From Lichenostomus cassidix (taxonomy: Eukaryota > Chordata > Aves > Passeriformes > Meliphagidae), in NCBI GenBank assembly GCA_008360975.2, contig CM039193.1:19637389-19701388 (forward strand): a stretch of DNA of 64,000 bases, in the 5' to 3' direction. Made by a program: the position numbers and the translations under genes. The notes beneath the pieces were generated by a model. That model had not been told where the DNA came from. It was given only the letters and a program-made list of their open reading frames with translations, and ran no database searches. Shown in pieces: positions 47,114 through 59,113 of this stretch; positions within the stretch are counted from its first letter, which is position 1, and the number at the start of each line of letters is the position of its first letter.

Positions 47114-50100
47114 CTAATAAAAGAGAGAAGTTTCAGTTCAGTTGGATGCCAAACAGCAAAATGCAAAGTACATGCACAACATTTAAAAAAAAACCTTTGA
47201 GATTTATTAAAGAAAATATGTATTTATGATGGAGTGCTTAATGCTAAGTGTTTTCAGTTTTATGCTGACTAGACACTAAACCAGAAGAAGGAGAAATGTC
47301 ATGATTGTTTTAACAGGCAGATTTACAAGAGATGAAGAAGCAGCATGGTGGACATTCTGTTCAAGTTCAGATTACATTGGCTGAATCTGAGAAGAAATCT
47401 GAGCTGAGCAATAGCTTCACCTGTGACTGTTAGTGAATGAGACCAAAGCAGAAATTAGTTATTCACATCCTGTATTACAGGCCTGGAACACAAATGACTT
47501 GCAGTGTAATTTTGGAAAATGATATAATCTGATGGAAAGACTTCAAGTAGTATAGAATCTACCAAAGCCTTTGCTAAGCTACTCCCAGTGATTAGTTAGT
47601 GTCACCCCTTAAAAGTGATCTTTTCCCTAATTTGAAGATGTCTATGAACTGGCAGTGGTCCGGAAATAGGAAAATGAGACTCCAGGATTAAGGCTGTAGT
47701 TACAGAATTTAATTTTGTCGCGAATATTTCCTACCCTTTATGTAGTGGTTATTATAAAATGTTAACTCTGAAATAAATAAGCTTCACACTAAAGGGTGAA
47801 GGAATTACTGTAACCTTTCTCACAGAGGCCTCCCTCTGTTGATTGATTCACCTTCATTATTTAAACCAAGTAAATACAATGTCATGGACAGTTATTTATG
47901 ATTACTTGCCTTGGTGAAAGCTTTAATAGCACGAGCAAGTAAGGCCTCCTCCACATCAGCTGGCAGCACTTGCAAGTTCACCACACAGTGTAAAATACAA
48001 AGGATAGTCTGACACTGTTCCTAGTGGGTAAAAAGAAGAGCAGCTCATTAGAAGAAATATTTCCATGAAAAGCATTTTAGAACTCAGGTTTTGTTAACTG
48101 CTGTTTAAACATCAGTTTAAACAGGAAAGCACAGGTTGTGCGTTCCTGTACTGAAACATTCAGGTGCAGGAGTTGGTAGGGAATTCCCACCAGCCTAAAG
48201 AGCCTCTACACAATTATTTCAGTCACGATGGGAAAACTCTTCTTCTGAGTACCACAAACTGGTCTGGGAATTTCTACGAATTTCTGGGAATTTGAAGATC
48301 CCCTCCGTGTTCCTGTGAACTGGCATAGAAAAGCTAAGATTTGATCTTTTCAGCACAAAATACTGTGCATATTTAGGGCTCTTTTCCCCATCTTGCACCC
48401 CTCTCTGTCCTTCCAAGTCTCCATCACCACTGGAAGCTGGCAGAAAGACACCTGAATAGTGCTTGCAAGGAGGAATAAAGGGAGAAACAGATATTTGTGG
48501 CTGCTCCTTCCCATCCCTTTTCCAGCTTCATTAAGGCAATGGAGCATCTGTCACACAAGTAGCCTGCTCTAGGTAACTTGTTTTGAGCAAGACACTTGGA
48601 CTAGAAAATATCCAGAGGTCCTGCAAACACAGCTATTGTGGGATTCTGAAAAAATATAGGATAAGGAAGGATAAAAATATTTTTTTTTAAATTGTTCCTT
48701 TCCCATTCATATATAACAGGTGTCAAGCAGTTTTTATCATATAAATAGAAAGTTAAAACTCTGATAGAGTGGAAGAATGCTTCAGGAAGAAATACAGTGT
48801 TTTCAGATGAATGGGAGTTCTGAACATCATGTCATGAAGATGAAGACTGCATATGAAGTTCTGACCACCTGTTAATCAGAAGCTGTATTTTTGGGTATCT
48901 GGAAGAGATAAAAGGGGTTCTGTTTTCTTCATAAACACTTGGGAAACAAAGAGTTCTCAGAGAGTTAGGAAGTTTGTACAATTAAGAGATCAAGACTGGA
49001 GAATTTTATTTATTTTTTTAATTTACCTTGTATCTAACCTTTTGGGGACAACTAAATATTTTGGATCTAAAGTAACTGTTCTGCATAGGGATTTCAGAAT
49101 ACAGGTGGTCACAGTTCTGAATTCTGCAGAAGCATTAGGCCTGGCTTCTGATTCTCTGAATTAGCAAATTCTTCCTAGTCTTTGCCCTAGCTCTCCCACA
49201 GCTGCCAGATTAAGCTGTTTGCAAAGCAAATGAGACAACCATAAAGTACAGCCACCCATGGAGTCACAGAACAAATGTTTCTCATCTTTGCCTCTGGATG
49301 TCCAGCTGCAGGATTTGCGGGGAAATGTGCTGCATTTGAGCTGCTACTGAATGGTGTTCCAAGACCATGTCTAATATTTTTTTTGTCATATCCATTGCCC
49401 TAGTATTGATTGTGACAATTTAGTATTGAGTGACAACTCACACAATTTGATACAGAATGAACTCTCATTCTGATTTTTAAAAAGTGGCTTTTTAAAAGTG
49501 CAATTCCCTTGCCTAAAGTTAAAGAATGAATTGTCAGATCCAACATGTACCTTTCTTAGCAAGTAGAGTGCATCCTGGGATTCTGTGCAATTTTTTGCCA
49601 GCATGTCAATATCATCTTTGGATAGAATAGGTTCTTTCAGCTGCTCTATCCATGACCACATCAAACTGCAGAGGATAAAAGGATCCCTCTCAGTGCAGAT
49701 TTTATCCCAAGCTCCATCTCGAGAATTCAGTTCTTTCTTAAAACAGAAAAAACAAAGAAAACCAAAAATGCATCGTCTATTTACCTTTGCCAACATTCTC
49801 TTTGATTGTAACAGTACTCAGCTGCTTATGTTCCAACAAAAAAGACTTCAGAGTTATCAAAACAATTTGTATTTTTTTCCAGAGTATCAACATTAATCAG
49901 CAGTAATATACATGATTCTTTAAAACAGAAGGATGACGTAAGCAGTGCAGCTGAGAACCTCCCAATACTGGAATACATAAACCAGCTTTGCATTCCAACT
50001 TCAAAGCAAATGCTGCTAAGAGGATTTGGGTTTGAGGATAAGTAGTTAAGTTTCTACTAAATTCTTTTTCTTTTACTCCTGAATCCTCTGATTAGTTTTG

Positions 50101-53100
50101 AGAAAGCACTGATGAAAACCAACTCAAACCCTTAAAATGTGTACTACTGTGCCATCAACAGCCACATTACAACCAGAGATAATGGTATTAATTTCCTCTT
50201 GTTAAGAAAATGAACATAATCAGAAACGAGGTCTCTAGCCTCCTGCTAGGACCAGAATTTGTAGGAGCATTTTGCCAGCCTTTGACCCATAACTGACAAA
50301 TACAATCATTTACTGGACCTCCTATAAACTGTGATCCCAATGTGCCATTTCAAAGCTCTATGTGGTATTTTTGCAATTCCAGGAATTCACTGAGGTGAAA
50401 TATGCAGAGCCCATAACGTGGAATTGAGTTAAAAATTACCTGCCACATTTCTACCTTCTGCTTCACTTCATCCTCTCCCAGAAATTCATTTATATCTGCA
50501 AGTGCTTTGGCTGCCAAAACTCTTCGGGCTTCCAGACTTAATTCTGACTGCAGAACAATGTGTGGAATTGTCTCTGATACATCTCTGCTAACTTCGCTTT
50601 CATATCCAATGGAAAAGTTCACTTTAGAAGAAGAAGAAGAGTCAGAGTCCTCAGAGAGATAGACCCTTCTGCCATATATATTGGTCTTGTGTTCCTTCCT
50701 ATGACCAGTCTCATTGGCAAAGTTATGCCTCGGCATTCCGGTTTCCTTGGGATTATGGATGGATGCGAGGCCTGAAGAAAAGGTCCTGCTGCGTTGTACT
50801 TCTTTGGTAGAGTTCCTTCTGTGGTAAAGTGAGGATCCATCCTTTTGCCCACCCAAATTAAATTTCCCTTGACTCCAGAATATGCATGTGTTATGCACTA
50901 ATGCCTCTTTGATTAACTCCAGCCGTGGCTTTGCTTCACCTGTGGCAGAACATTCCTCCCCGCTGTTCTGCTTCTGTTTGTTGTTCAGTAAGATCTGAGC
51001 AGGCACTGTCCAGGCAGTGTCATCTTGTTCGAAAAGAAACTCAGTTCTCCTTAGGTCTGATTCACTGTAGCTCAGACGCCTTCTTAGATGAGTAAGAGGC
51101 TGAAGGCATTCAACGTTCCTTCTTTTACAAAGAGAATCACATTCATGTCCCAGGGAGAAGTGAGAGTCCTGAGTTTCCAAAGCGGAGGAGTGAGTGTGGG
51201 ATGAGTCCGATGTGTCACTGTCCTGCCTGGCCAGCTCCTGGTCGAGCTGTGTGGATGCCAGCTGGGACACAGTCTTTTCAATCTCAGCTGAGAGGTCTGG
51301 GATGTCCAGCAGCTCTGCCTCTATCACCTGTCTGTTTTCAGCCAGGTCCAGCAGCAGCTTGCAAACCAGATGGATCAGTTTTGGCACGTGTTTGAGGTGC
51401 CTGCTCTCGTAGCCATGGAGCAGGTGCCTCTGGCGGGTCAGGTACTGTGACAGGGTCACTGCGTGTGCCTTGGGCTCGCAGCACGCAAAGACATTGCGCA
51501 GAGGAACCAAGAACTGAGTGAACTCCCTGACGCACAGTAACTGCCCCCTAGTCTGGATAGAATTAGGCCTTTTTGCTCTGACAAAGAGAATTGCTTGGTC
51601 AGCACTCATTCTTGTGGCAAAAACTAAGTAGCAAGCTATTAAAACACCTAGAAAATACAAAGACAGGATTAGTTACAGAACTGTCAGAAAACTGAGTGGA
51701 AATACGGGCTACAAATTAATATAGGTAAAGATACAGTGTCCTCTATTATGTGATGCTGTTACTTAAATGTAATTGCATGTGAAGAACCACAAGAGAGTAA
51801 AGCCCTTCTCACTGCACTGCAGTGGGAGCTCACCACAGCCTCTCCAGAAGCTCCACCATTTGCAAACATGGGAGCAATGGGGGCTTCTATGGGAAGGACA
51901 CAACCAAAAAGGACTTGAAAGAAGCAAATGACATTTTAGGTGCTCCACCAAATCTACCTGATCCAACAAGTGGCAGGTTTCTGAATGTGTTATAAATACT
52001 GAACAATGAAAGTGTACCAGGGGAATTTTTTCCTTCCAAAAGCAGCTGTAATATTTGAATGCAATGGAACCATTACACAGACTAAAAATTCCTCTAACCT
52101 TACAGGTCTTTAGTTTTAATAGACTAAAACAGATCTTCTTTAGCCATTGAGGACATTTGGACAAAGTAGTTTAGCACTTCTAACAATTTTATAGAAGTAC
52201 ATCTTTGAATGATATAGAATCTAACCCAGTTATTAATGGTTTATAACCAGAGATGGATGGAATTTCTAGAGGAACCCTTGTGCTGCTCCCGCATGGAGCA
52301 TGTACCTGTCCTCCCGAGTCCTGCGTGGCAGTGAACAGCCACCCTCCCCTCCTGCAGGGCGAACGCCATCACTTTAACCATGTCAAGGATAGTGGTGAGA
52401 GATGCCACTCCATAATCCTTCCATCCAAAATTATAAAAATAAACTAAAATAAAAAGAGAGACAGTGATTTTCTGCCACAACGAATGTGAAATGTGTAGTA
52501 CTATATGCAGAGGAGAGATTACTAATAAGAAATTATAGTATTAAAATTGCATAATGGAGGTTAAAATCTGACTACATCTTTTTCACAAGAGATTATTTTC
52601 CCATTTCAGTGTATGCTTGCTATTGAAATTTGATAGACACATGAAGCTAGCAGAGATTTTCAAACTCAAGTTCAGCTAGAATGTAAAAGGTGTAACAAAA
52701 CAGCGATTCATGCAAAATTACTGAGCTACATATAGGAAGAGGGTAATTTCTTCTTTTTAGAAATAAAAGCACTTATTCAGTCACAGCTGCTTCTTACAGA
52801 AAGGCACTTTGTCTCTTCTCACCCTAATATGAAAATACAAAAATACTGTCAATACCAGTGTCCTTACATGAAATAACCTTTTATAGTCTAGATAACATGA
52901 GTGTACCAGAATTTGACACACTGTTAATAGTTCAGATATTTGTGAATGCAGAAGAAAAAGGAAAATTTAACTGTTGTCCTTCCTTTTTTCTAAACACCTG
53001 AACACAAACCCTCCATCTCTCTCTGCATAATACACAATCTTCAATAATGTGTTATTTACTCTTGATTATATTTGCCAGGTTTCATTATTACATCCCGCTT

Positions 53101-55456
53101 TGTGCAGTGTTTCCTACATAGCGGCGTTTAACACACAGAAATTCAAGTAAAAATATCCTTAAGTGCCAAACTCAATAATTAATGAGGAACAGCAGCAGGA
53201 GGGAACTTACTTCCAGCCTCCATAAAAGCTTCAGGAAGGTAGGTGAAGCCGCTCTCCTGCTCCAGTGGGTTCCCACAGCTCGCATGCTCTCCAGGACGCT
53301 GAAGGTTAATTATGGTTTTTATGCCACATCTTAGGGAAGGAATAGATGAGTCAAAGTATTACAAGCAGCCAAAAGCTCATTGTCCCTTATTTTCTGAAAC
53401 ATACATTTATTCTTAGTGGAGAATAAATCTTTACCTGTAGAGTGTTAAAATGAAAGGATCTTTATCAACAATCCAAATCTATGTTGAAAGAGAAAATGGA
53501 TCAGGAATTACACTAGTAATAATTGCAATAAATAATGACTAAATTTGTTACCTTTCAAACTGCTCAATAATGTTGTACTTTTCAATTAATTCTGTTGAGG
53601 GTCGAGCCATAGCCAGGATGTTATCTGTTATCCTGAGAAATTAGAGAAGCAGATAATAATGTTATCATTAATAATTTCCTGGATATTAGTCTTCCAACAT
53701 AAGAATACCATTATATTGAAGTAAGAGAGAAATACCTCAGTGATTAATTAGAAATTACTTTTTAAAAATTCTACTATGCCATAGTGTTAGTGATAAACTT
53801 TATTAAGCTGATACAGATAGAACATTATCAAAAGACAATTACTGGAACTGCTTAAATGCCAGGACATAAGTAAAAATTCTTTTGAATAATAATCTGAATC
53901 CAGATCCTTATTTGTCCGTTTAAGGTTTGTAAATGCCATTTAAGGATTTGCTGTTGGAAAAAAAAATCAGTGAGAATGTAAAGATACATTTCATGTGACT
54001 CCTGCTGCATATGGACATCCTTCTGAACACATGCCCACATTATTTCATCAGCAGGAAATGCTTTTGCTTTTCCATTCTATTATTAACACGTTTAATTAAT
54101 TTGCATCTTAATCCTTAGTAGCCCAGAACAGCTTTTTATAATTCATAACAGATAGGTATTTATTCTTTTGGATCTGAACCAAAACCACTGTAAGCCAACA
54201 GAAACTTTTAATCATCTTTACTGGGCTGTGTACAATGGCCACTATTTCAAATCCTAATTCCAAATCAAATTCACATTAAGTTCTACACTTAGCAGCCGAT
54301 TTAAAAAAAACAACAAAACAACTGTTTTGCTTTGAGTTCTCTCTTGTAATAAAATAAATGCAACCGCTGCTGCTACATGTAGCGGGAGGACGTGGAGCTG
54401 CTCACCAGGAGGAGTAGAGCCCCTTAATGGCCTGCTCGTGGTCGGCCCAGCGGGCGGGGTTCTCGTACTTGCAGGCGCGGCCCCCGCAGGCCATGGAGCA
54501 CTGCATGTGCCCGGGGATGACGTGGCGCAGCCGCTCCCCCACCTTCGTGTACTTGGCCGTCGGGCGCCTCGAGCTCCCTGCGACACAGGCAAAGCCGGGG
54601 TTAGCAAGGGAACTCACTTACAGCATCTCCGCCTGAAAAGATGCAGTTCAACCTCGAATGGATGAACTTACAAACAGCATAAATAGATGGAATATATATT
54701 TCAGGCTTATTTTTCAAGTAATGATTCTGATGGGGAAAAATTGTTAGTATTACTGCCAGTTAGTTTTTCTGATGAAGTTAGATGTGAGTGACATCCTTTG
54801 CAACTGAAAAAATGTCACAGTCCTCTTCAACCTGAAATCCAAAACAGTTAACTATATCCTTGGTGTATGCATGGATGTGTGCTTCTGTTTTACCTGTTGT
54901 TTATAACTGAGCTGTTAACAGTAAAAAGCATGTATCAATACTTCAGTAAGGAATCAGTTAACAAAATATAAAATACAGGAAGAAAATTAAACCCCACTAT
55001 TTTATCCACACATAAAAAACACAGTTAACAGAACAAAAGTGTAGTAATACCGAGAAAATACCTAAAACTGCCAACAGTCTTAATGAAAAGTACTTTACTT
55101 TTTTTTTCAGGAAAAGTTGCATCCAGCTCCTCGGGGCTGAGCGACGACAGAGCGACCATGACCCGGTGTGTGGACGAGGAGAGCAGCTCCACCACGGAGC
55201 TACGGCGCCGCTGGCTGAGGCGGAGAAGGGGATCGGAGGAGGAATGCCTCCGCCCCTGGAAGAAATGGCTAAAGATGCTGACAGCCGAGCGCCTGCGGGG
55301 GGAAGGCTGCATGGCTGCCCGGCCCCAGCTCCGCCCGGCGCTACTGCCCAGGGCGCTCTGAGCGGAGGAGAAGTTGCTCAGCGCTGAAGTTGCGGGGAGC
55401 GGAGCATCCCCGTGCGTGCTCCAGCAGCTGGTCCCCGCGGGCTGAGCTGTCGCCAT
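46997..55456 (-). CDS. PTPDC1: PTPDC1, protein tyrosine phosphatase domain-containing protein 1
   Basis: Nine coding exons join to exactly 2,490 nt, 829 aa plus stop: 55,099-55,456; 54,406-54,577; 53,552-53,632; 53,211-53,329; 52,306-52,443; 50,440-51,647; 49,551-49,736; 47,910-48,020; 46,997-47,113. Every junction keeps frame. The catalytic P-loop HCHAGLGRTG (Cys about residue 282, Arg about 288, the CX5R of cysteine phosphatases) spans the end of exon 5, with the WKD acid-loop motif in NFGWKDYGV upstream. The C-terminal half is long, Ser-rich and helical. Human PTPDC1 is a CDC14-like dual-specificity-type phosphatase linked to centrosome and cilium function. No truncation is seen. Translation could instead start at MQPSPRRR (55,312), giving 781 aa. 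Confidence 0.95.
47910..48020 (-). CDS. PTPDC1: PTPDC1 exon 8, with GC splice donor
   Basis: 111 nt encoding EQCQTILCILHCVVNLQVLP and ADVEEALLARAIKAFTK. The acceptor is TTTACCCACTAG. The donor is AAG|GCAAGT, a GC-AG intron with otherwise perfect donor consensus. No GT donor nearby keeps the frame into exon 9. Confidence 0.9.
49551..49736 (-). CDS. PTPDC1: PTPDC1 exon 7
   Basis: 186 nt encoding KELNSRDGAWDKICTERDPF, ILCSLMWSWIEQLKEPILSK and DDIDMLAKNCTESQDALYLL plus RK. Acceptor TCTGTTTTAAG, donor AGAAAG|GTACAT. Part of the conserved helical C-terminal region of PTPDC1. Confidence 0.93.
50440..51647 (-). CDS. PTPDC1: PTPDC1 exon 6, large exon
   Basis: 1,208 nt. It begins VLIACYLVFATRMSADQAIL and FVRAKRPNSIQTRGQLLCVR, which completes the phosphatase domain, then runs through a long, poorly ordered Ser/Glu-rich region (ERR-type LRRRLSYSESDLRRTEFLFE, and a short Ser run from a GAA/GAG repeat near 50,626-50,642 seen from plus). 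It ends LGEDEVKQKVEMWQ at CAG|GTAATT. Confidence 0.95.
52306..52443 (-). CDS. PTPDC1: PTPDC1 exon 5, catalytic exon
   Basis: 138 nt encoding IYFYNFGWKDYGVASLTTIL, DMVKVMAFALQEGRVAVHCH and AGLGRT, so it carries the acid loop (WKD) and the catalytic CX5R loop. The last Gly of RTG is split over the junction with exon 6. Both catalytic residues are intact. Donor GACAG|GTACAT. Confidence 0.95.
53211..53329 (-). CDS. PTPDC1: PTPDC1 exon 4
   Basis: 119 nt encoding CGIKTIINLQRPGEHASCGN and PLEQESGFTYLPEAFMEAG. The INLQ-PGEH segment is a typical dual-specificity phosphatase core strand and loop. Donor GGAA|GTAAGT. Confidence 0.93.
53552..53632 (-). CDS. PTPDC1: PTPDC1 exon 3
   Basis: 81 nt encoding ITDNILAMARPSTELIEKYN and IIEQFE. 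Acceptor TTTCTCAG, donor GAAAG|GTAACA. It forms the N-terminal part of the phosphatase fold. Confidence 0.93.
54406..54577 (-). CDS. PTPDC1: PTPDC1 exon 2
   Basis: Encodes RRPTAKYTKVGERLRHVIPG, HMQCSMACGGRACKYENPAR and a WADHEQAIKGLYSSW end. The acceptor is GCCTGTGTCGCAG and the donor CTCCTG|GTGAGC. It is the start of the conserved region shared by both first-exon forms. Confidence 0.93.
55099..55456 (-). CDS. PTPDC1: PTPDC1 coding exon 1 (first-exon form a)
   Basis: From ATG at 55,456 (MATAQPAGTS) or the inner ATG at 55,312 (MQPSPRRRSAVSIFSHFFQG). It contains a basic Ser/Arg-rich segment (SDPLLRLSQRRRSSVVELLS) and ends in ELDATFPEKK at a donor, AAA|GTAAAGTAC. The exon is GC-rich, consistent with a promoter-proximal position. 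It leaves phase 1. The inner ATG is the more conservative start because the segment before it is low-complexity. Confidence 0.8.
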
Positions 55457-57258
55457 GGTTACGGAGGATGCAGGCGCTGCTGCCAGCCAGCCCCGGGCTG
55501 CTCCCTTCCACAGGGATTGCGTCTGCTTGGGACAAACTGTTCCGCCGCTTGATGAAAATAGTTGCATTTCAAGTAGGTAATTTTCAACACCCGCTGGGAA
55601 CAACCAAAATGTTTTTCATAAACAATGGGAGTATTTAGTTCCTGCTCAATAACAGGCATTCAGAACTCACTAAGACACAAAATACTCGATTCAAAAGAAC
55701 AATCAAAATGTAGCTGGAGGCTCTGCCTCCTGAGAGATCTGTAAGGAAGAACATTATACTCCCCCACCTCTTGGTTTTTCATTCCACAACCACCTCTCCT
55801 CCTCCACTTTGCTGCTCCAGAATGCATCATTAGCTGTGTAATGATTGGGATTAGTGTGTTCCTGCTGAAATGCTTCTGTACATGATGAATTGTAGACTGT
55901 TTGCCTGGACCATTCATATCTAACAAAACACAATTTGTTATTCAAAACAAAAGGCTGATTTTTTTCAGGGCACAGGTTTTTTTATGAAGCAGAACTGTTA
56001 ACCATGCAGCCTGAGAGAAAGCAGATAATGTGGAGGGGAAGGTGTGTCAGTTGAGCACTTCAGGCTTCTGAAGGCAGGTATGAGGTGGCAAATTGCCTCC
56101 CACTTTGCTTCCAATGTGCTGAGCAGGAGAATGAGGTGGCCGGAAAGATTGCAGCACTCAGAAAAGCAACTGCGTGGAAAATGGATTACAGTGATGCTAT
56201 AAAACCTTCACCATCCCAATGTCTGTGCACTAGACTGCAGTGAAAGAGGAAGGCTGGGGAAATCAAGAAAACCCTTTAACTGTGTCAATAAACAAATTAA
56301 TCGCATTGCATTTTCCTAAAATACATAGTATTGTCAGTCTGTGTTTCTTTTTGTACTGCAAAACTAATACAGAGGAATTTGCGTAAGAGAAAGTTCCCTT
56401 CTGGGACAAATTCACCAGGCAAAAATCTGTTTCTTCTAGGTATGACCAGGAACTGAGGGCCTGAACTTTGACTGCTGCTCTTCAGCTCTTACAGAGACGT
56501 GGTAATATTTGCTGTGGGTACCAGGCCTGAAACATCAGCAGTGATGTCAGCTGAGAAAAGGAAAATGTTCAAGCTGGCTCTGAGCTGTTTTCTCCAAACC
56601 TTGACTCTTTATTCATGAATAGAGCTGATATCAACAGGTGAGGAAACATTTAAATGTGCTTTTATTTTGGGGGTCAGGTGGAAGAGAAAGGAGATGAAAA
56701 AGGCTATTTCAAGTGCTACCTGTATCCAAGAAATGTGAAAAATGTTTTCTAATTAATTACATTCCTTTCTTATATTTAATTATTTTCCTCTTCCCAGAAA
56801 CTTCTTTTCAGTACACATCAAATGATAGTGGAGACAGAAAATGAGGAAAATAAAATGCTGCACATCATTATTTTCCTACTAAATCTAGCAGGTTTGCAAA
56901 CAAACACTAACCCAAAACGCTAAGAAAAAGTCGCATCCTGTAGAGTTTAAATTGATAGAATGGGGAGTTCTGTTGAAGGCAAGTTTGTATTTTCAGAGAG
57001 CTAGGCAGTTTCTCAATACAAAAATGACATAGTTTCTTCCATTAAGAGATCTGATAAAATTAAAATTACAGAAAAGATCAACATATTATCAACAAGATAT
57101 GTTGATGAAATAATGCAGTTTGGTTTTGTTATAGACATTTTATGAGTTTATAAACACAGATAATATTGCTGGGGTTTTTTAAAATTTTCTGTGATTTTTT
57201 TTTCCAGAATTGTTCAAAGCATTTATTGTGAAGGGCACATCAAGAGACAAATTCTTAC
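55457..57258. other. PTPDC1 5' region between alternative first exons
   Basis: Includes the GC-rich flank of exon 1a (to about 55,540), which is the likely promoter for that form, then ordinary noncoding sequence. A 88-codon minus frame at 55,660-55,926 has no family resemblance. Confidence 0.45.
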
Positions 57259-57343
57259 CTGAACTCATATTTGCCAGGTACAGACTGCTCTCTATCAACG
57301 AGGAGTATGGTAGTTCATTTTGCAGCAAAACTCCTGCAGCCAT
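57259..57343 (-). CDS. PTPDC1: PTPDC1 alternative first coding exon (form b)
   Basis: Minus-strand ATG at 57,343 reads MAAGVLLQNELPYSSLIESS and on to ANMSS at the donor TTCAG|GTAAGAAT. It supplies 85 nt, the same phase as exon 1a (85 and 358 both leave one base), so it joins exon 2 in frame and gives 738 aa. The peptide resembles the alternative N-terminus I recall for human PTPDC1 (MAAGVL-QNE-PYS). An acceptor-like TTTATTGTTTCAACAG just upstream suggests a further noncoding 5' exon. Confidence 0.8.
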
Positions 57344-58459
57344 AGCAGTACCTGTTGAAACAATAAAATATTCACTGAAAATCTACAACAGAAGCTCAGA
57401 AAATGCAAAATAAAGCCAAGTATCTGGCACCTGGTTATGGAGTCATTCAAGATTTGGGCAGTCACGTATGGACTGGTACTTGACAAACAGATTGCCTACA
57501 ATTCATGTGCCCTCTCTGCTCTCTTCCCTCCACTCTTGGGCTTTGAAATCACATCCGTGATGATTCTCCTCTAACAAGAAAACAGAATCTAGGAGTCTCT
57601 CTAAGCAGAAAACAATTTTTTTTCTCTTTAGTATTATTTCTAATATAAGGTAGGTTCTGCTCTGAAGACCTTCTATCTGACAGAAAGATAAAGGAACGCT
57701 GTAAATATGAACACAATAATCAGTCACCGGGATGTTTAAATAAACCCTTTACATGGCTCTGGAGTGGAAATTCTTACCCAGCATAAGATTACCATTCTGT
57801 TTTTCTTATCTCTACAGGAAAACAGCTGCAAGTGTAAGAAAAGGGCATTTTTCATACCAAACTAAGTAAATATCTCCTGTATCATTAACTACAGAAACTT
57901 TCCTAAATAGACAAACCTTGGGTTCCCAAATCTGCACAACCAGTATTAGGATTCAGCAGCATAACAAGCGTCTTAAAAGACAGATTTGCTAAAAAAAAAT
58001 TAAAATACAAAAGCCGTGTGGGGAGTAGGTGATAGGGAACAGGTCTGTGTGGTGCTAACTGCTTGCTGTTCATTGTCCACCTTTTATCTCTAATTCTGCA
58101 TAATGAATTTTCTAGTAAATACTTAAATAGAATTTATTCATTCAGATATTACATTGTCTACCACATACTTGAATAAATTATTCTTCCAACAATGCTAATG
58201 GGTTTTATTCCACAAAGTCACCCAGTGCAGCTCTGTTCTTTTCCAGATGCTTCATGGCAGGAACAGATCACAGATACACATTAAGAACCCTTTCATAATG
58301 CTGTACCAGTTCTCTCAAAGGGATGAGGATTACATTTGTCAGTGAAAGACAAAAAGCCTTTTGAAAATTCAGTGATGCTCAGAAATGCATTTCTAATGTA
58401 AGTACATCAAGAATAATATTAATTAAAAATAATTTTAATAAATATTAGGACTATCTGGA
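57344..58459. other. Noncoding, upstream of PTPDC1 form b
   Basis: No gene or known repeat recognised; probably 5' intron of PTPDC1 or intergenic. Confidence 0.4.
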
Positions 58460-58745
58460 GCATTTTCTACTCAGCTACTTGACCATCTGACTCAGTATTC
58501 CGAAATGTCAATCCTTTAATAAAAGTACCTTCATTTAATTGCATTCTGTTTGGAGAAGCTCCAAAACCTCTAGATTTTCCAATGGACTTTCAAATCAGTA
58601 AGAGCATTTTCTACTCAGCTACTTGACCATCTGACTCTGTATTCCGAAATGTCAATCCTTTAATAAAAGTACCTTCATTTAATTGCATTCTGTTTGGAGA
58701 AGCTCCAAAACCTCTAGATTTTCCAATGGACTTTGAAATCAGTTA
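58460..58745. repeat. Recent 144-bp tandem duplication
   Basis: The segment starting GCATTTTCTACTCAGCTACT occurs at 58,460 and again at 58,604, with a period of 144 bp and only about two to three differences (CTCAGTATT/CTCTGTATT, CTTTCAAATC/CTTTGAAATC, junction bases). Either a young duplication or an assembly artefact. Confidence 0.95.
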
Positions 58746-59113
58746 GTGATGGCTTTCATGATCAGAGGAAACTCTGTACCTAAAGAAATACCTTCATTTT
58801 ATCCCCAGATTTTCTTTTTTAGAGTTAATAGTGTTGAATTTTTTTAAAATGTTGTTTTCTATTTCTCAGAAAGTTCTCTTGAAAATTCTTAATAGCTTCT
58901 TGTCCAGATAACATTTGAAAAATATATCTCATCATAAGGGCAGCAGAATCACCACCACTATGACTATTTAGTTTTCCTATTTCCTTGTACTCAAGTGATT
59001 AAAAAAAAAAAAAAGACGAAATATCAGGGATACTTCTATCATCTAAAATTATTTTCCTTTTCTTTATATATTTAAACAGGGATCAGGCTGACAAGGACTC
59101 GTAACTGGAAAGG

